Shown: piece after piece, positions 24,414-33,003 of the stretch
Layout of the letters: every line of letters starts with the position of its first letter
How positions within the stretch are numbered: the stretch's first letter is position 1
NCBI GenBank assembly: GCA_963619935.1
Contig: CAVEYA010000064.1
Span: 1 to 45,390, forward strand
DNA: 45,390 nt
Reading direction: 5' to 3'
From: RUG13091 sp963619935
GTDB taxonomy: Bacteria > Bacillota_I > Bacilli_A > RFN20 > CAG-826
Notes under the pieces: model-generated
Seen by the model: the letters and a program-made list of their open reading frames with translations, nothing else
Told to the model about the DNA's origin: nothing
Database searches by the model: none
Made by a program: the position numbers and the translations under genes

Positions 24414-25349
24414 ATGAAAAAAACAAGGAAACAAATCTATACAAATAAACCAATTAAAGATTTTCTTGATCATTTAAAGCTTGATAAAGGCTACACTGAT
24501 GACACAATCTATGATTATAACTATGATCTGAAAAAGTTCTTCGAGTTTTTGCGTGATGAAGGCATTTTGATGGATGAAGTGGATAACATTATTATCCGTA
24601 ATTTTTTAACTAAAGAATTGTCTTCTGGAATTTCAAAAAGATCTTGTAAAAGAAGAATCTCGACCCTTAAACAGTTCTATGCATATATGTACAAAACGGG
24701 CGTTGTGAAAGACAATCCTTTCCTTTTTGTGCAAACGATTAAGACAGAGAAAAAGTATCCTCATGCGTTATATCGTGAGCAAATTGCGGAGATTTTTGCG
24801 AAAAATGACGCTAGAACCGATGAATTAGCGATTCGTGATCAAGCCATTATGTACATGCTTTATTATTGTGGGGTGCGTGCTAGTGAGTTAGTGAATTTAA
24901 GAGTCCAAGATGTAAACCTTAAATCAAGAACCGCTCGTATATTTGGTAAAGGGCAAAAAGAACGCCTAGTGCCTTTTACTAAGGAAACGCAAAAGAAATT
25001 AGAAGAATATCTAGAAAAATTAAGACCTAATCTTTTAATGAAAACAATCGATCCTCAATCAAATTTATTTTTAAATTCTCGTGGTGAACCATTAACCACT
25101 AGAGGGCTAGAATACATTCTTGATCAAATTGAAGAAAAGACTGGTTCATTTGTTGGTTTGCACCCACACTTATTAAGACATAGCTTTGCTACTCATCTTT
25201 TAGAGAATGGTGCAGATTTAAGAGTAATACAAGAATTATTAGGCCATGAAAGTATTAACGCTACCCAGGTTTACACACATGTTTCTACGGAAGCAATGAA
25301 GCAAGAATACATTGGTCATCACCCTCGTAGTCAGAAAAAAGATAAATAA
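24414..25349 (+). CDS. xerC: Tyrosine recombinase XerC/CodV-like
   Basis: Site-specific recombinase that resolves chromosome dimers at dif, working with a XerD-type partner. The 311-aa protein has the N-terminal SAM-like DNA-binding domain (about 10-100) and a catalytic domain with all active residues: Arg in CGVRASELV, Lys in GKGQKERLV, HLLRHSFATHL, GHES and the Tyr in TQVYTHV. Its place between topA and rpsB matches codV (xerC) in Bacillus, although trmFO and the clpQ-clpY-codY genes are missing. There is no SD; a TAAAAT 7 nt before the ATG could give a near-leaderless mRNA, but the -35 is poor. XerC and XerD cannot be separated on sequence alone. Confidence 0.9.
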   Translation: MKKTRKQIYTNKPIKDFLDHLKLDKGYTDDTIYDYNYDLKKFFEFLRDEGILMDEVDNIIIRNFLTKELSSGISKRSCKRRISTLKQFYAYMYKTGVVKDNPFLFVQTIKTEKKYPHALYREQIAEIFAKNDARTDELAIRDQAIMYMLYYCGVRASELVNLRVQDVNLKSRTARIFGKGQKERLVPFTKETQKKLEEYLEKLRPNLLMKTIDPQSNLFLNSRGEPLTTRGLEYILDQIEEKTGSFVGLHPHLLRHSFATHLLENGADLRVIQELLGHESINATQVYTHVSTEAMKQEYIGHHPRSQKKDK

Positions 25350-25361
25350 GTATTTTAATAC

Positions 25362-25390
25362 TTGTTATATATCTGTCGTTTTGATAGAAT
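25362..25390 (+). promoter_or_regulatory. Promoter for rpsB-tsf
   Basis: TTGTTA (25362-25367), a 17-bp spacer and TAGAAT (25385-25390). The start is expected near 25397, directly before the leader hairpin. Confidence 0.7.
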
Positions 25391-25396
25391 AGTTCA

Positions 25397-25512
25397 CGCT
25401 GTGGAGACACAGACTACACACGCTGCGGATTAAACTCCCATTGTGCCTCATGGAAAAAGAGGTGGTTGAGTTTTTAGAAACAGCGGAGGAAAAACATAAG
25501 GAGGCTCGAAAC
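25397..25512 (+). promoter_or_regulatory. Structured rpsB leader RNA
   Basis: The ~116-nt leader folds by eye into two parts. A 5' hairpin: CTGTG (25399-25403), GNRA-type loop GAGA, CACAG (25408-25412). A long-range helix: CGCTG (25421-25425) with CAGCG (25481-25485), enclosing AAACTC (25432-25437) with GAGTTT (25468-25473) and CCTC (25446-25449) with GAGG (25459-25462). The outer helix ends 12 nt before the rpsB SD. This fits an autogenous S2 control element; the family was not verified. Confidence 0.6.
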
Positions 25513-26559
25513 ATGAGCGAAGAAAAAGAAATCGTTGCGGAAGTTGTTGCAGAAGAAACAATGGAAGCAGTCATGCATGATCCTGATGCACCAGTTATTA
25601 CAATGAAGAAATTGTTAGAAGCTGGTTCCCATTTTGGTCATCAAACACGTCGTTGGAATCCAAAGATGAAGAAATACATCTGGGGTGCACGTAATGGCGT
25701 TTACATCATCGACTTAGCCAAAACAGTGGATTTAGTCGCTGAAGCCTATAAGGCATTAAAAGAAATCGTTGACAACAATGGTAAAGTCTTATTTGTTGGT
25801 ACAAAAAGACAATGCCAAGAAGCAGTCAAAGCTGAAGCAGAACGTTCTGGTTCCTTCTACATTACCAATCGTTGGTTAGGTGGTACCTTAACAAACTTCA
25901 GAACAATTCAAGGTCGTATTAGATACTTAAAAGAATTAGAAAGAAGAGAAGCTGAAGGTGAATTAGATTTATTACCAAAACAAGAAGCTGCTCAATTAAG
26001 AAAAGAATTAGCTAAATTATCCAAGAACTTAGAAGGCATCAAAGAAATGCGCAAAGTTCCTAACGCTGTCTTTGTTGTTGACCCACACGTCGAACACAAC
26101 GCAGTTGCTGAAGCTCATAAATTAGGAATTCCAGTGTTTGCTATTGTTGATACAAATAGTGACCCAGATGTCGTTGATCACGTTATTCCAGCTAATGACG
26201 ACGCAGTTCGTTCAGTCTCTTTAATCTTAGCAGTTATGGCTGATGCTATCGTTGAATCTAAGGGTGGTTTACCAGTCGTTGCTTATATTAAAGAAGAAAC
26301 TAAAGACATCACAATGGATGATGTTATTCACCAAACAGATAAAGAAGCAAAAGAAAGAATTGAAAAGATTCGTGCTGAAAGAGCTGCTCGTGAAGCTGCT
26401 TATAGAAAAGAACAAGCAGAACGTGAAGCTGCTAGAGCTGCCGCTAATGGTGAAGAAGTAAAAAGACCAGCTAGAAAGCCAGCCAATCGTAAAAAACCAG
26501 AACCAAAAGTTGAAGAAGCAAAAGCTGAACAACCAAAAGTTGAAGGAGAAAATAAATAA
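25513..26559 (+). CDS. rpsB: 30S ribosomal protein S2, with terminal extensions
   Basis: S2 binds late to the 30S subunit near S1. The core (about residues 30-275) shows MKKLLEAGSHFGHQTRRWNPKM, YIIDLAKTVDLV, FVGTKRQCQEAV, NRWLGGTLTNF and VVDPHVEHNAVAEAHKLGIPV. The protein is 348 aa, against about 246 in B. subtilis. The extra length is an acidic N-terminal ~30 residues and a charged ~75-residue C-terminal tail rich in Ala, Glu, Lys and Arg. ATG 25513 is supported by the SD aaggagg 8 nt upstream; an in-frame TTG at 25441 falls inside the leader structure. The stop overlaps the tsf start (TAATG). Confidence 0.96.
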   Translation: MSEEKEIVAEVVAEETMEAVMHDPDAPVITMKKLLEAGSHFGHQTRRWNPKMKKYIWGARNGVYIIDLAKTVDLVAEAYKALKEIVDNNGKVLFVGTKRQCQEAVKAEAERSGSFYITNRWLGGTLTNFRTIQGRIRYLKELERREAEGELDLLPKQEAAQLRKELAKLSKNLEGIKEMRKVPNAVFVVDPHVEHNAVAEAHKLGIPVFAIVDTNSDPDVVDHVIPANDDAVRSVSLILAVMADAIVESKGGLPVVAYIKEETKDITMDDVIHQTDKEAKERIEKIRAERAAREAAYRKEQAEREAARAAANGEEVKRPARKPANRKKPEPKVEEAKAEQPKVEGENK

Positions 26560-27434
26560 TGGCAGAAAACAACTTAATTGAATTAATTAAAGTTTTACGT
26601 GAAAGAACCGGTGCAGGTTTAATGGACTGCAAAGGTGCCTTATTAGCCAATGATTGTGATATTGAAAAAGCCACAGACTGGTTACGTGAAAAAGGTTTAG
26701 CAAAAGCTGCTAAAAAAGCTAATCGTATTGCAGCTGAAGGTTTAGCTATTACTAGATCTTGTGATAAATGTGGTAGAACCGTTATCGTCGAAGTGAACTG
26801 CGAAACAGACTTCGTCGCTAAGGGTGATGCATTCCGTGAATTAGTGGATGAAGTTGCTCATATTATTATGAAAAACGAACCAGCCACTATTGAAGAAGCT
26901 AGAGAATTAACTAAAGACCTCTTTACTGATGCAACTGTAAAGATGGGTGAAAAGTTTGAATTAAGAAGATTTGTCGTTCTTCATAAAGAAGATGGCTGTG
27001 TTGCTTCTTATATCCATATGGGTGGCAAAATTGCTGTTATTGTCAAACTTGATAAAGTTGATGAAGAATTAGGTAAAGGCTTAGCAATGCACATTGCAGC
27101 TAATAACCCACAATATTTATCATTAAATGATATTTCTGCTGAAGATTTAAAGCACGAAAAAGATGTGCAATTAGAAGCTGCTAAGAATGATCCAAAATTA
27201 GCTAGCAAGCCAGCTGAAATGTTAGCAAAGATTATTGACGCTAAGGTTACCAAATACTATTCCGAAATGGTTCTCGGTAGTCAAGCTTATTTACTTGATG
27301 ACACTAAGACAGTTGCTCAAGTATTAAAGGAAAAAGGCGTGAACGTTTTAAAATTTGTCCGTTACCAAGTTGGTGAAGGTATTGAAAAACGTAAAGATGA
27401 CTTCGCAAGCGAAGTAATGAGCCAAGTTAAATAA
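26559..27434 (+). CDS. tsf: Elongation factor Ts
   Basis: EF-Ts exchanges GDP for GTP on EF-Tu. The 291-aa protein (B. subtilis 293) has the N-terminal UBA-like domain (LRERTGAGLMDCKGALLAND), the EF-Tu contact motif TDFVAKGD, and the dimerisation core with HIAANNPQYL. A CDKCG pair at about residues 68-71 is noted, without known function. It overlaps rpsB by 1 nt and is followed by a terminator, so rpsB-tsf form one unit. Confidence 0.97.
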   Translation: MAENNLIELIKVLRERTGAGLMDCKGALLANDCDIEKATDWLREKGLAKAAKKANRIAAEGLAITRSCDKCGRTVIVEVNCETDFVAKGDAFRELVDEVAHIIMKNEPATIEEARELTKDLFTDATVKMGEKFELRRFVVLHKEDGCVASYIHMGGKIAVIVKLDKVDEELGKGLAMHIAANNPQYLSLNDISAEDLKHEKDVQLEAAKNDPKLASKPAEMLAKIIDAKVTKYYSEMVLGSQAYLLDDTKTVAQVLKEKGVNVLKFVRYQVGEGIEKRKDDFASEVMSQVK

Positions 27435-27440
27435 TTATTA

Positions 27441-27468
27441 AAGGAACACCTTTGGTGTTTCTTTTTTT
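27441..27468 (+). terminator. Terminator after tsf
   Basis: GGAACACC (27443-27450) pairs with GGTGTTTC (27454-27461, one G-T pair) around TTT, followed by a run of T. Confidence 0.88.
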
Positions 27469-27488
27469 ACAAATAGGAGGAAGATAAG

Positions 27489-28202
27489 ATGTACAAAAGA
27501 GTTTTACTAAAACTAAGTGGTGAAGCTTTAAAAGATAGCCAAGCAATGCAAATCTTAAATGTTGATTGTGTAAAGAAAATGGCTTTAATGATGAAAAAAC
27601 TTCATGAACAAGGTGTTCAACTCGCAGTGGTGATTGGCGCTGGTAATATTTGGCGTGGTAAACTCGCGGAAGATATTGGTATTGAACGTGCTCCTGCAGA
27701 CTATATGGGTATGCTTGGAACCATCATTAATGCTGCAGCTGTGAGCAGCGCTTTAAAAAATATTGGTGTTGATTCTACTGTGTTTTCTGCTCTTCCTGAA
27801 ATTGATCCAATTAGTGTAACCTACACTCCAAAGGCTGCAATTAAAGCTATGGAAGAAGGTAAAATTGTCTTTTTAGCAGGTGGAACCGGTAAACCTTTCT
27901 TTACTACTGATACTGCTGCTACAATGCGCGCAATTGAAACTAATTGTGAAGCTATTTTTATGGGTAAAAACGGTGTTGAAGGCGTTTTTGATAAAGACCC
28001 AACTAAGTATTCTGATGCAAAACTATTTAAAAAGATTTCTTATAAAGAAATCCTAGATAAAGGTCTTCAAATTATGGACCTTAGTGCAGTAGAATTAATA
28101 AAAGATAAAGACATTGTGTTAAGAGTATTTTCAATGTCTGATTCTGAAAATTTTATTAAAGTTGCCTTAGGTGATGACCTTGGCACTATTTGTCAAAAAT
28201 AA
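27489..28202 (+). CDS. pyrH: UMP kinase
   Basis: PyrH phosphorylates UMP to UDP for RNA, DNA and envelope precursors. The 237-aa amino acid kinase-fold protein shows YKRVLLKLSGEALKD, VIGAGNIWRG, ADYMGMLGTIINA and FLAGGTGKPFFTTDTAA. The SD aggagg lies 10 nt upstream. It is followed by frr after 10 nt, so the two are co-transcribed, as in most bacteria. No separate promoter was found in the short gap after the tsf terminator. Confidence 0.97.
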   Translation: MYKRVLLKLSGEALKDSQAMQILNVDCVKKMALMMKKLHEQGVQLAVVIGAGNIWRGKLAEDIGIERAPADYMGMLGTIINAAAVSSALKNIGVDSTVFSALPEIDPISVTYTPKAAIKAMEEGKIVFLAGGTGKPFFTTDTAATMRAIETNCEAIFMGKNGVEGVFDKDPTKYSDAKLFKKISYKEILDKGLQIMDLSAVELIKDKDIVLRVFSMSDSENFIKVALGDDLGTICQK

Positions 28203-28212
28203 GGAGATTAAC

Positions 28213-28758
28213 ATGAACGAAATCGCATTAGATGCTCAACAAAGAATGAATAAATCAATTGATTCTTTAAAAATTACTCTTTCCTCATTACGCACAGGAC
28301 GTGCCTCTCCCGCAATGTTATCAAATTTAGAAATTGATTATTATGGTTCTCCAACTCCAGTTAATCAAATTTCTTCTATTTCTGTTCCAGAACCAAGGCA
28401 ATTACTAATTAAGCCATATGATAAGAATGACGTTAAAGCTATCGTGGCAGCAATCAACGCTTCTGACTTAGGCTTAAATCCTATTAACGAAGGAACAGTA
28501 GTGAGATTAATTATTCCAGCCTTAACGGAAGAAAGACGTCGTGAAATTTCTAAACAAGCGAAAAAGCATGGCGAAGAAGCTAAAGTTTCTATTCGTAATA
28601 TTCGTCGTGAATATATGGACTTAATTAAAGACGATGATTCTTTCACTGAGGATATGCAAAAAAAGATTAGTGAAGAAATTCAAAAAGTCACCGATGATGC
28701 TGTAAAAAATATAGACACTGTCGTGGCGGAAAAAGAAAAAGAATTAATGTCCATCTAA
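28213..28758 (+). CDS. frr: Ribosome recycling factor
   Basis: RRF, with EF-G, splits post-termination ribosomes. The 181-aa protein has the typical LRTGRASPAMLSNLEIDYYG, ISVPEPRQLLIKPYDK and ERRREISKQAKKHGEEAKVSIRN segments. ATG 28213 is fixed by the SD AAGGAG (28201-28206); an upstream in-frame start would overlap pyrH. A strong terminator follows. Confidence 0.97.
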   Translation: MNEIALDAQQRMNKSIDSLKITLSSLRTGRASPAMLSNLEIDYYGSPTPVNQISSISVPEPRQLLIKPYDKNDVKAIVAAINASDLGLNPINEGTVVRLIIPALTEERRREISKQAKKHGEEAKVSIRNIRREYMDLIKDDDSFTEDMQKKISEEIQKVTDDAVKNIDTVVAEKEKELMSI

Positions 28759-28770
28759 TTAAGATGATTA

Positions 28771-28794
28771 AGAAGGCTAATGCCTTCTTTTTTT
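28771..28794 (+). terminator. Terminator after frr
   Basis: AGAAGGC (28771-28777) pairs with GCCTTCT (28782-28788) around TAAT, followed by a T-run. Confidence 0.92.
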
Positions 28795-28834
28795 ATGTCT
28801 TATATTTTAGTGTGCTAACATTCTTATTTTCTTG

Positions 28835-28840
28835 TATAAT
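28835..28840 (+). promoter_or_regulatory. Putative -10 of the uppS promoter
   Basis: A consensus TATAAT preceded by TTG lies 17 nt before the uppS ATG; the -35 is poor. The predicted 5' UTR is about 11 nt and has no SD. Confidence 0.5.
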
Positions 28841-28857
28841 AAAATAAGTTATTAAAT

Positions 28858-29577
28858 ATGGAAAAAGAAAACAAATTACTTCATATCGCCTTCATTATGG
28901 ATGGCAATGGTCGTTGGGCTAAAGCAAGACATTTACCTCGCCATTTAGGTCATAAAGCTGGTTGTGAAAGAGTAATTGATATATATGAAGAATGCTACGA
29001 AACTGGTGTTAAAGTAATGTCTTTGTATGCTTTTTCTACTGAAAACTGGAATAGACCGAAGGATGAAATTAAGCATCTATTCCAATATTTAGAAATATTC
29101 TTTAAAAAAGAAATCAAGCGCATGTTAAAAGATGGGTGTCGTATTGTAGCATCAGGCGATTTATCACGCTTACCTTTAAAAACACAAAAGGTTGTCAACG
29201 ACGCTATTGAACAAACTAAAGATGGTAAGAACTTTACTTTTAATATTTGCCTTAATTATGGTGGCAAAGATGAAATTGTGAGAGCTACAAAGAAATTTGC
29301 TCAAGATGTATTAGATGGTAAAAAAACCATCGATGATTTAAATGAAACAACATTTGAAGATTATTTATATACTAAGGGATTACCACCTGTGGATTTATTA
29401 GTTAGAACTAGTGGTGAAATGCGAACCAGTAATTATTTACCATGGCAACTTGCTTATGCAGAATTTATTTTTCCAAAAGTAGCATGGCCAGATTTTAGCA
29501 AAGATGAATTAAGAAAATGTATTGCGGAATATAATAATCGAAATCGCCGTTTTGGAGGCATCAAAGATGAAAAATAA
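28858..29577 (+). CDS. uppS: Undecaprenyl diphosphate synthase
   Basis: UppS is a cis-prenyltransferase making the C55 lipid carrier for peptidoglycan and wall polymers. The 239-aa protein has AFIMDGNGRWAKARHLPRHLGH (catalytic Asp and substrate binding), LYAFSTENWNRP and LLVRTSGEMRTSNYLPWQLAYAEF. A UppS points to a cell wall or at least wall polymers, unlike wall-less Mollicutes. There is no SD before the ATG. It heads uppS-cdsA-dxr-rseP-polC and overlaps cdsA by 11 nt. Confidence 0.96.
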   Translation: MEKENKLLHIAFIMDGNGRWAKARHLPRHLGHKAGCERVIDIYEECYETGVKVMSLYAFSTENWNRPKDEIKHLFQYLEIFFKKEIKRMLKDGCRIVASGDLSRLPLKTQKVVNDAIEQTKDGKNFTFNICLNYGGKDEIVRATKKFAQDVLDGKKTIDDLNETTFEDYLYTKGLPPVDLLVRTSGEMRTSNYLPWQLAYAEFIFPKVAWPDFSKDELRKCIAEYNNRNRRFGGIKDEK

Positions 29578-30586
29578 TAATAATGTTATTCAACCAAATG
29601 AGATATCGAAAAGCACAAAAGTGTCTATGAGAACCAGAATTATCACTGCCGTATGTGGAATTGTTATTGCTTTACCACTTATCTTATTAGGCGATTATTT
29701 TACCGCTGTATTAGTGGCGTTTGTATTAGTGGTAGGTACTTGGGAAATAGTGCATTGTGCTAAGAAAAAATATAATCCAGCTTTATTTATTGTGACTTTA
29801 TTTTTGGCAGGAATTATGACTTACTGGCCAATTATTAAAGAATCACCTAGTTTAATCGAAAACGGTTTTGCGGATTTCCGTGTTTATAAATATTTCGATA
29901 ATGTCCATGTTTCTGTGCCGGTTTTTGTCCTTGGTGTATTTGGCGTTTTCTTTATGACCATTATTGATAAAGGATTTACTGTTCGCGACGCTTGTTTTAT
30001 TTTCACTATGACATTACTTTTATCTCTTGGCTTACAATCTGCTTTATTTATTCGTTATAACCCTTCGCTAGTGTATGCTAAAACTTTTAATAATAACCCT
30101 TCGTATTTTAATCTATATGATAATTTACAATCTGCATTATTAATTATTTATGTCATTATTGGCACATTTATGACTGATACCGGTGCTTATTTTATTGGTG
30201 TATTCTTTGGCAAAAATAAGATGAATCCACGTATCTCTCCAAAGAAAACTTGGGAAGGGTTCTTTGGTGGCATTTTCTTTTCCTTAATCTCTTCTTTTGG
30301 CTTTGCCTCTATCTTTATTTTTAATAAAATGCCTTTGATTGAAGGTGTATTAGACGCTAACCATTGGTATCATATTTTATTTATTTCATTATTAATTCCA
30401 TTTGTGTCCACTTTAGGAGACTTTGTCTTCTCTAGCGTGAAGAGATATTACGAAATTAAGGATTTTGGCAATATCTTACCTGGACACGGTGGTGTTTTAG
30501 ATAGAATTGATTCTTTAATCTTTTCTTTCTTAACAAGTGCAGTATTTATCAACTTATTTGTTTATTGGAGTCAATATGCCAAATAA
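29567..30586 (+). CDS. cdsA: Phosphatidate cytidylyltransferase
   Basis: CdsA makes CDP-diacylglycerol for phospholipid synthesis in the membrane. The 339-aa protein starts with a ~25-residue cytoplasmic tail and then has about eight hydrophobic segments. The signature is at the C-terminal half: SPKKTWEGFFGG and LGDFVFSSVKRYYEIKDFGN with GHGGVLDRIDS. It is longer than B. subtilis CdsA (269 aa), mainly through loop residues at about 80-170. ATG 29567 is chosen because SD GGAGG lies 8 nt upstream, inside uppS. It overlaps dxr by 11 nt. Confidence 0.94.
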   Translation: MKNNNNVIQPNEISKSTKVSMRTRIITAVCGIVIALPLILLGDYFTAVLVAFVLVVGTWEIVHCAKKKYNPALFIVTLFLAGIMTYWPIIKESPSLIENGFADFRVYKYFDNVHVSVPVFVLGVFGVFFMTIIDKGFTVRDACFIFTMTLLLSLGLQSALFIRYNPSLVYAKTFNNNPSYFNLYDNLQSALLIIYVIIGTFMTDTGAYFIGVFFGKNKMNPRISPKKTWEGFFGGIFFSLISSFGFASIFIFNKMPLIEGVLDANHWYHILFISLLIPFVSTLGDFVFSSVKRYYEIKDFGNILPGHGGVLDRIDSLIFSFLTSAVFINLFVYWSQYAK

Positions 30587-31730
30587 AATTTGTTTATTAG
30601 GTGCTTCTGGTTCCATTGGTAAACAAACTTTGGATGTAATGAATAAGAATCCTAATGATTTTACATTAGTGGGTTTTTCTGTTGGCCATCAAACTCGTAA
30701 AATTAGCCCAATCATCAAGAAATACCCTAATGTCAAAGGAATATACCTAATCGATAGCAAAATCGCTAGAAAGTATCAAAAAAGATATAAAGATATTATT
30801 TTCTTTTCAGGAAATGATGGATTAACTCAATTAATTGATTATGTTAAGCCAAATATGGTTGTTAATGCGTTAGTTGGTTTTGTTGGATTAAAGCCAACAT
30901 TATATGCTTTGCAAAATAATTTAATCGTTTGTTTAGCGAATAAGGAAGCTTTAGTTGTGGGTGGCGAATTAGTCAACCATGAACTATCTCTTGGGCATGG
31001 CAAAATCTATCCAATTGATAGCGAACACGCCGCAATTAGAAAATGTTTATCAGTTGATGATCAAAATGTAAAAAGAATTGTGTTAACGGCGAGTGGTGGT
31101 GCATTCCGTAAATTATCTCGTGAAGATTTAAAAAACGTAACTCCTGAAGACGCCTTAAAACACCCAACTTGGAAGATGGGACATAAAATCACGATTGATT
31201 GTGCAACAATGATTAACAAAGCCTTCGAAGTGATTGAAGCGCATTATTTGTTTAATTATCCTTATGACCAAATTGGCATTATTCTTCATGACGAATCAAT
31301 GATTCATTCCTATATTGAATATAATGACGGTACACTCCGTTTAGATATTGGTAAACCGGATATGCGTGTTCCAATTAAATATGCTTTATATCAAGGATTA
31401 ACTGATTTTAAAACAGTCGTGTCACCATCGTTAGATAAATTCTACCAATATCATTTTCATCAATTTGATATCAATCGTTATCCGATTGTAAAATGGGCAA
31501 AAGTGGTTATAGAAGAAAAAGGTACATATGGATGCGTTTTTAACGCCGCTAACGAGGTAGCGGTTTATGCCTTCTTGAATCACCAAATTCCTTTTTTAGC
31601 GATTGAAGAAATTGTGAATAAATTAATGAATGAGCATAAAAATAAAAAGCATCCAAGTTATGAAGACATTGAAGTTTTAGATCAAAATATTAGGCAAAAA
31701 GCCTCTCAAATTATAGAAAGTTGGAAATAG
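30576..31730 (+). CDS. dxr: 1-deoxy-D-xylulose 5-phosphate reductoisomerase
   Basis: Dxr makes MEP from DXP with NADPH in the non-mevalonate isoprenoid pathway, which would feed the neighbouring UppS. The 384-aa protein has the NADPH motif LGASGSIGKQTLDV, ANKEALVVGGELV, the metal and substrate residues in PIDSEHAAIRKCL, and LTASGGAFR. The start at 30576 has a GGAG SD in the cdsA 3' end. It overlaps cdsA by 11 nt and is followed by rseP after 4 nt. Confidence 0.96.
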   Translation: MPNKICLLGASGSIGKQTLDVMNKNPNDFTLVGFSVGHQTRKISPIIKKYPNVKGIYLIDSKIARKYQKRYKDIIFFSGNDGLTQLIDYVKPNMVVNALVGFVGLKPTLYALQNNLIVCLANKEALVVGGELVNHELSLGHGKIYPIDSEHAAIRKCLSVDDQNVKRIVLTASGGAFRKLSREDLKNVTPEDALKHPTWKMGHKITIDCATMINKAFEVIEAHYLFNYPYDQIGIILHDESMIHSYIEYNDGTLRLDIGKPDMRVPIKYALYQGLTDFKTVVSPSLDKFYQYHFHQFDINRYPIVKWAKVVIEEKGTYGCVFNAANEVAVYAFLNHQIPFLAIEEIVNKLMNEHKNKKHPSYEDIEVLDQNIRQKASQIIESWK

Positions 31731-31734
31731 TCAT

Positions 31735-33000
31735 ATGGTTGTTGTGTATATTATTTTATTTATTGTATTTCTTTCCTTACTCATTATGATTCATGAGTTG
31801 GGGCATTTTACAGCAGCGAAAGTTTTTAAAGTTTACTGTTTAGAATTTTCAATTGGATTTGGCCCAAAGCTCTTCCGCCACAAAAGAAAAAATGGTGAAA
31901 CCTATTTCTCACTTAGAGCAATTCCTTTTGGTGGCTATGTCTCAATGTATGGAGAAGGTGTAGAGTTACCTGATGGTCAACAAATAGAGGAAAGTAGAAG
32001 CTTAGAAGGTGTAGCAAAATGGAAAAGAGCAATTATCCTTTTTGCTGGTGTTTTTAATAACGCAATTTTAGCGTTAATCCTATTCTTTGTCTCTTCCTTT
32101 ATTCCTAGTAAGATGTGTTACTACGGAAACATGTCGATTGCTGAAGGAAGCAAAGCGGCAGATGCAGGTTTAGTGACTGGTGAAATTATTGCCTTAGATG
32201 GCGATTTAGCAGTTAGTGAAGATAACTACGTTGACAACTACCATCTAATTGATTTTAATTCTATCGTTAACTATAGCGATACTTCTTCAAAGATGGTGTG
32301 CACTTACTTTAATCTTGATGGTTTAAAAGATTATAAGAACTTAGATATTTCTGATTATATGGAAATGTTTGAACAAAAAACCAACGAAAATGGAGAAAAA
32401 GTCGTGAATTGGACCGCACCTATTAAGATTGATGAAAAATTTGTCTCTTTATCACTTAATATTAGAACAGTTCATTATTTAGACGAAAATTATACTGAAT
32501 ACGAATTGATTGATCATAACATCGTTATTAATAAAGACGTTGACGGAGCCTCTTTAGAAAGTTTTGGTTATTCTTTCTATTTAGCTACGATACAAGCAAA
32601 GAACTTTGGAGCAGCAATTAAAGAAACTTTTACCTCTTTTGGTGAGTCATCTACACTCATTGTTAAGACATTAGGCTCTTTATTTACCTCTTCTAGCACA
32701 TGGAAAAACATGGGTGGAATTGTTGCGATTGGTTTTGAATCTACAAGTGTTTTGCAAAACTTTGGCTGGGGCAAATTCTTATATTTATGGGGCGCTTTAT
32801 CAGTTAATTTAGCAATTGTTAATTTATTACCATTTCCAGGATTAGATGGTTGGCAATTATTAGTCTTAGCGGTAGAAGCTATCTTCCGTAAGAAAATACC
32901 AAATAAAGTTAAATCAATAATTTCCTTTATTGGTATTGGAATTTTATTTGCCCTTATGGCTATAATATTGGTTAAGGATATATTTATATATATATTTTAG
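31735..33000 (+). CDS. rseP: Site-2 metalloprotease RseP/RasP
   Basis: A membrane-embedded zinc protease that cleaves anti-sigma factors and leftover signal peptides. The 421-aa protein has HELGH (HExxH) in the first membrane segment, a PDZ-like middle region (about 130-270), and the third ligand in NLLPFPGLDGWQL near the C terminus, followed by two membrane segments. The SD is weak (GGAAATAG). Position after dxr matches Bacillus; proS, usually next, is missing, so polC follows directly. Confidence 0.94.
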   Translation: MVVVYIILFIVFLSLLIMIHELGHFTAAKVFKVYCLEFSIGFGPKLFRHKRKNGETYFSLRAIPFGGYVSMYGEGVELPDGQQIEESRSLEGVAKWKRAIILFAGVFNNAILALILFFVSSFIPSKMCYYGNMSIAEGSKAADAGLVTGEIIALDGDLAVSEDNYVDNYHLIDFNSIVNYSDTSSKMVCTYFNLDGLKDYKNLDISDYMEMFEQKTNENGEKVVNWTAPIKIDEKFVSLSLNIRTVHYLDENYTEYELIDHNIVINKDVDGASLESFGYSFYLATIQAKNFGAAIKETFTSFGESSTLIVKTLGSLFTSSSTWKNMGGIVAIGFESTSVLQNFGWGKFLYLWGALSVNLAIVNLLPFPGLDGWQLLVLAVEAIFRKKIPNKVKSIISFIGIGILFALMAIILVKDIFIYIF

Positions 33001-33003
33001 AAT

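Noticed and set aside
24414..25349. Mobile-element integrase
   Set aside because: The tyrosine recombinase lies in the conserved topA-rpsB slot and has the size and motifs of XerC/CodV, so it is a housekeeping recombinase.
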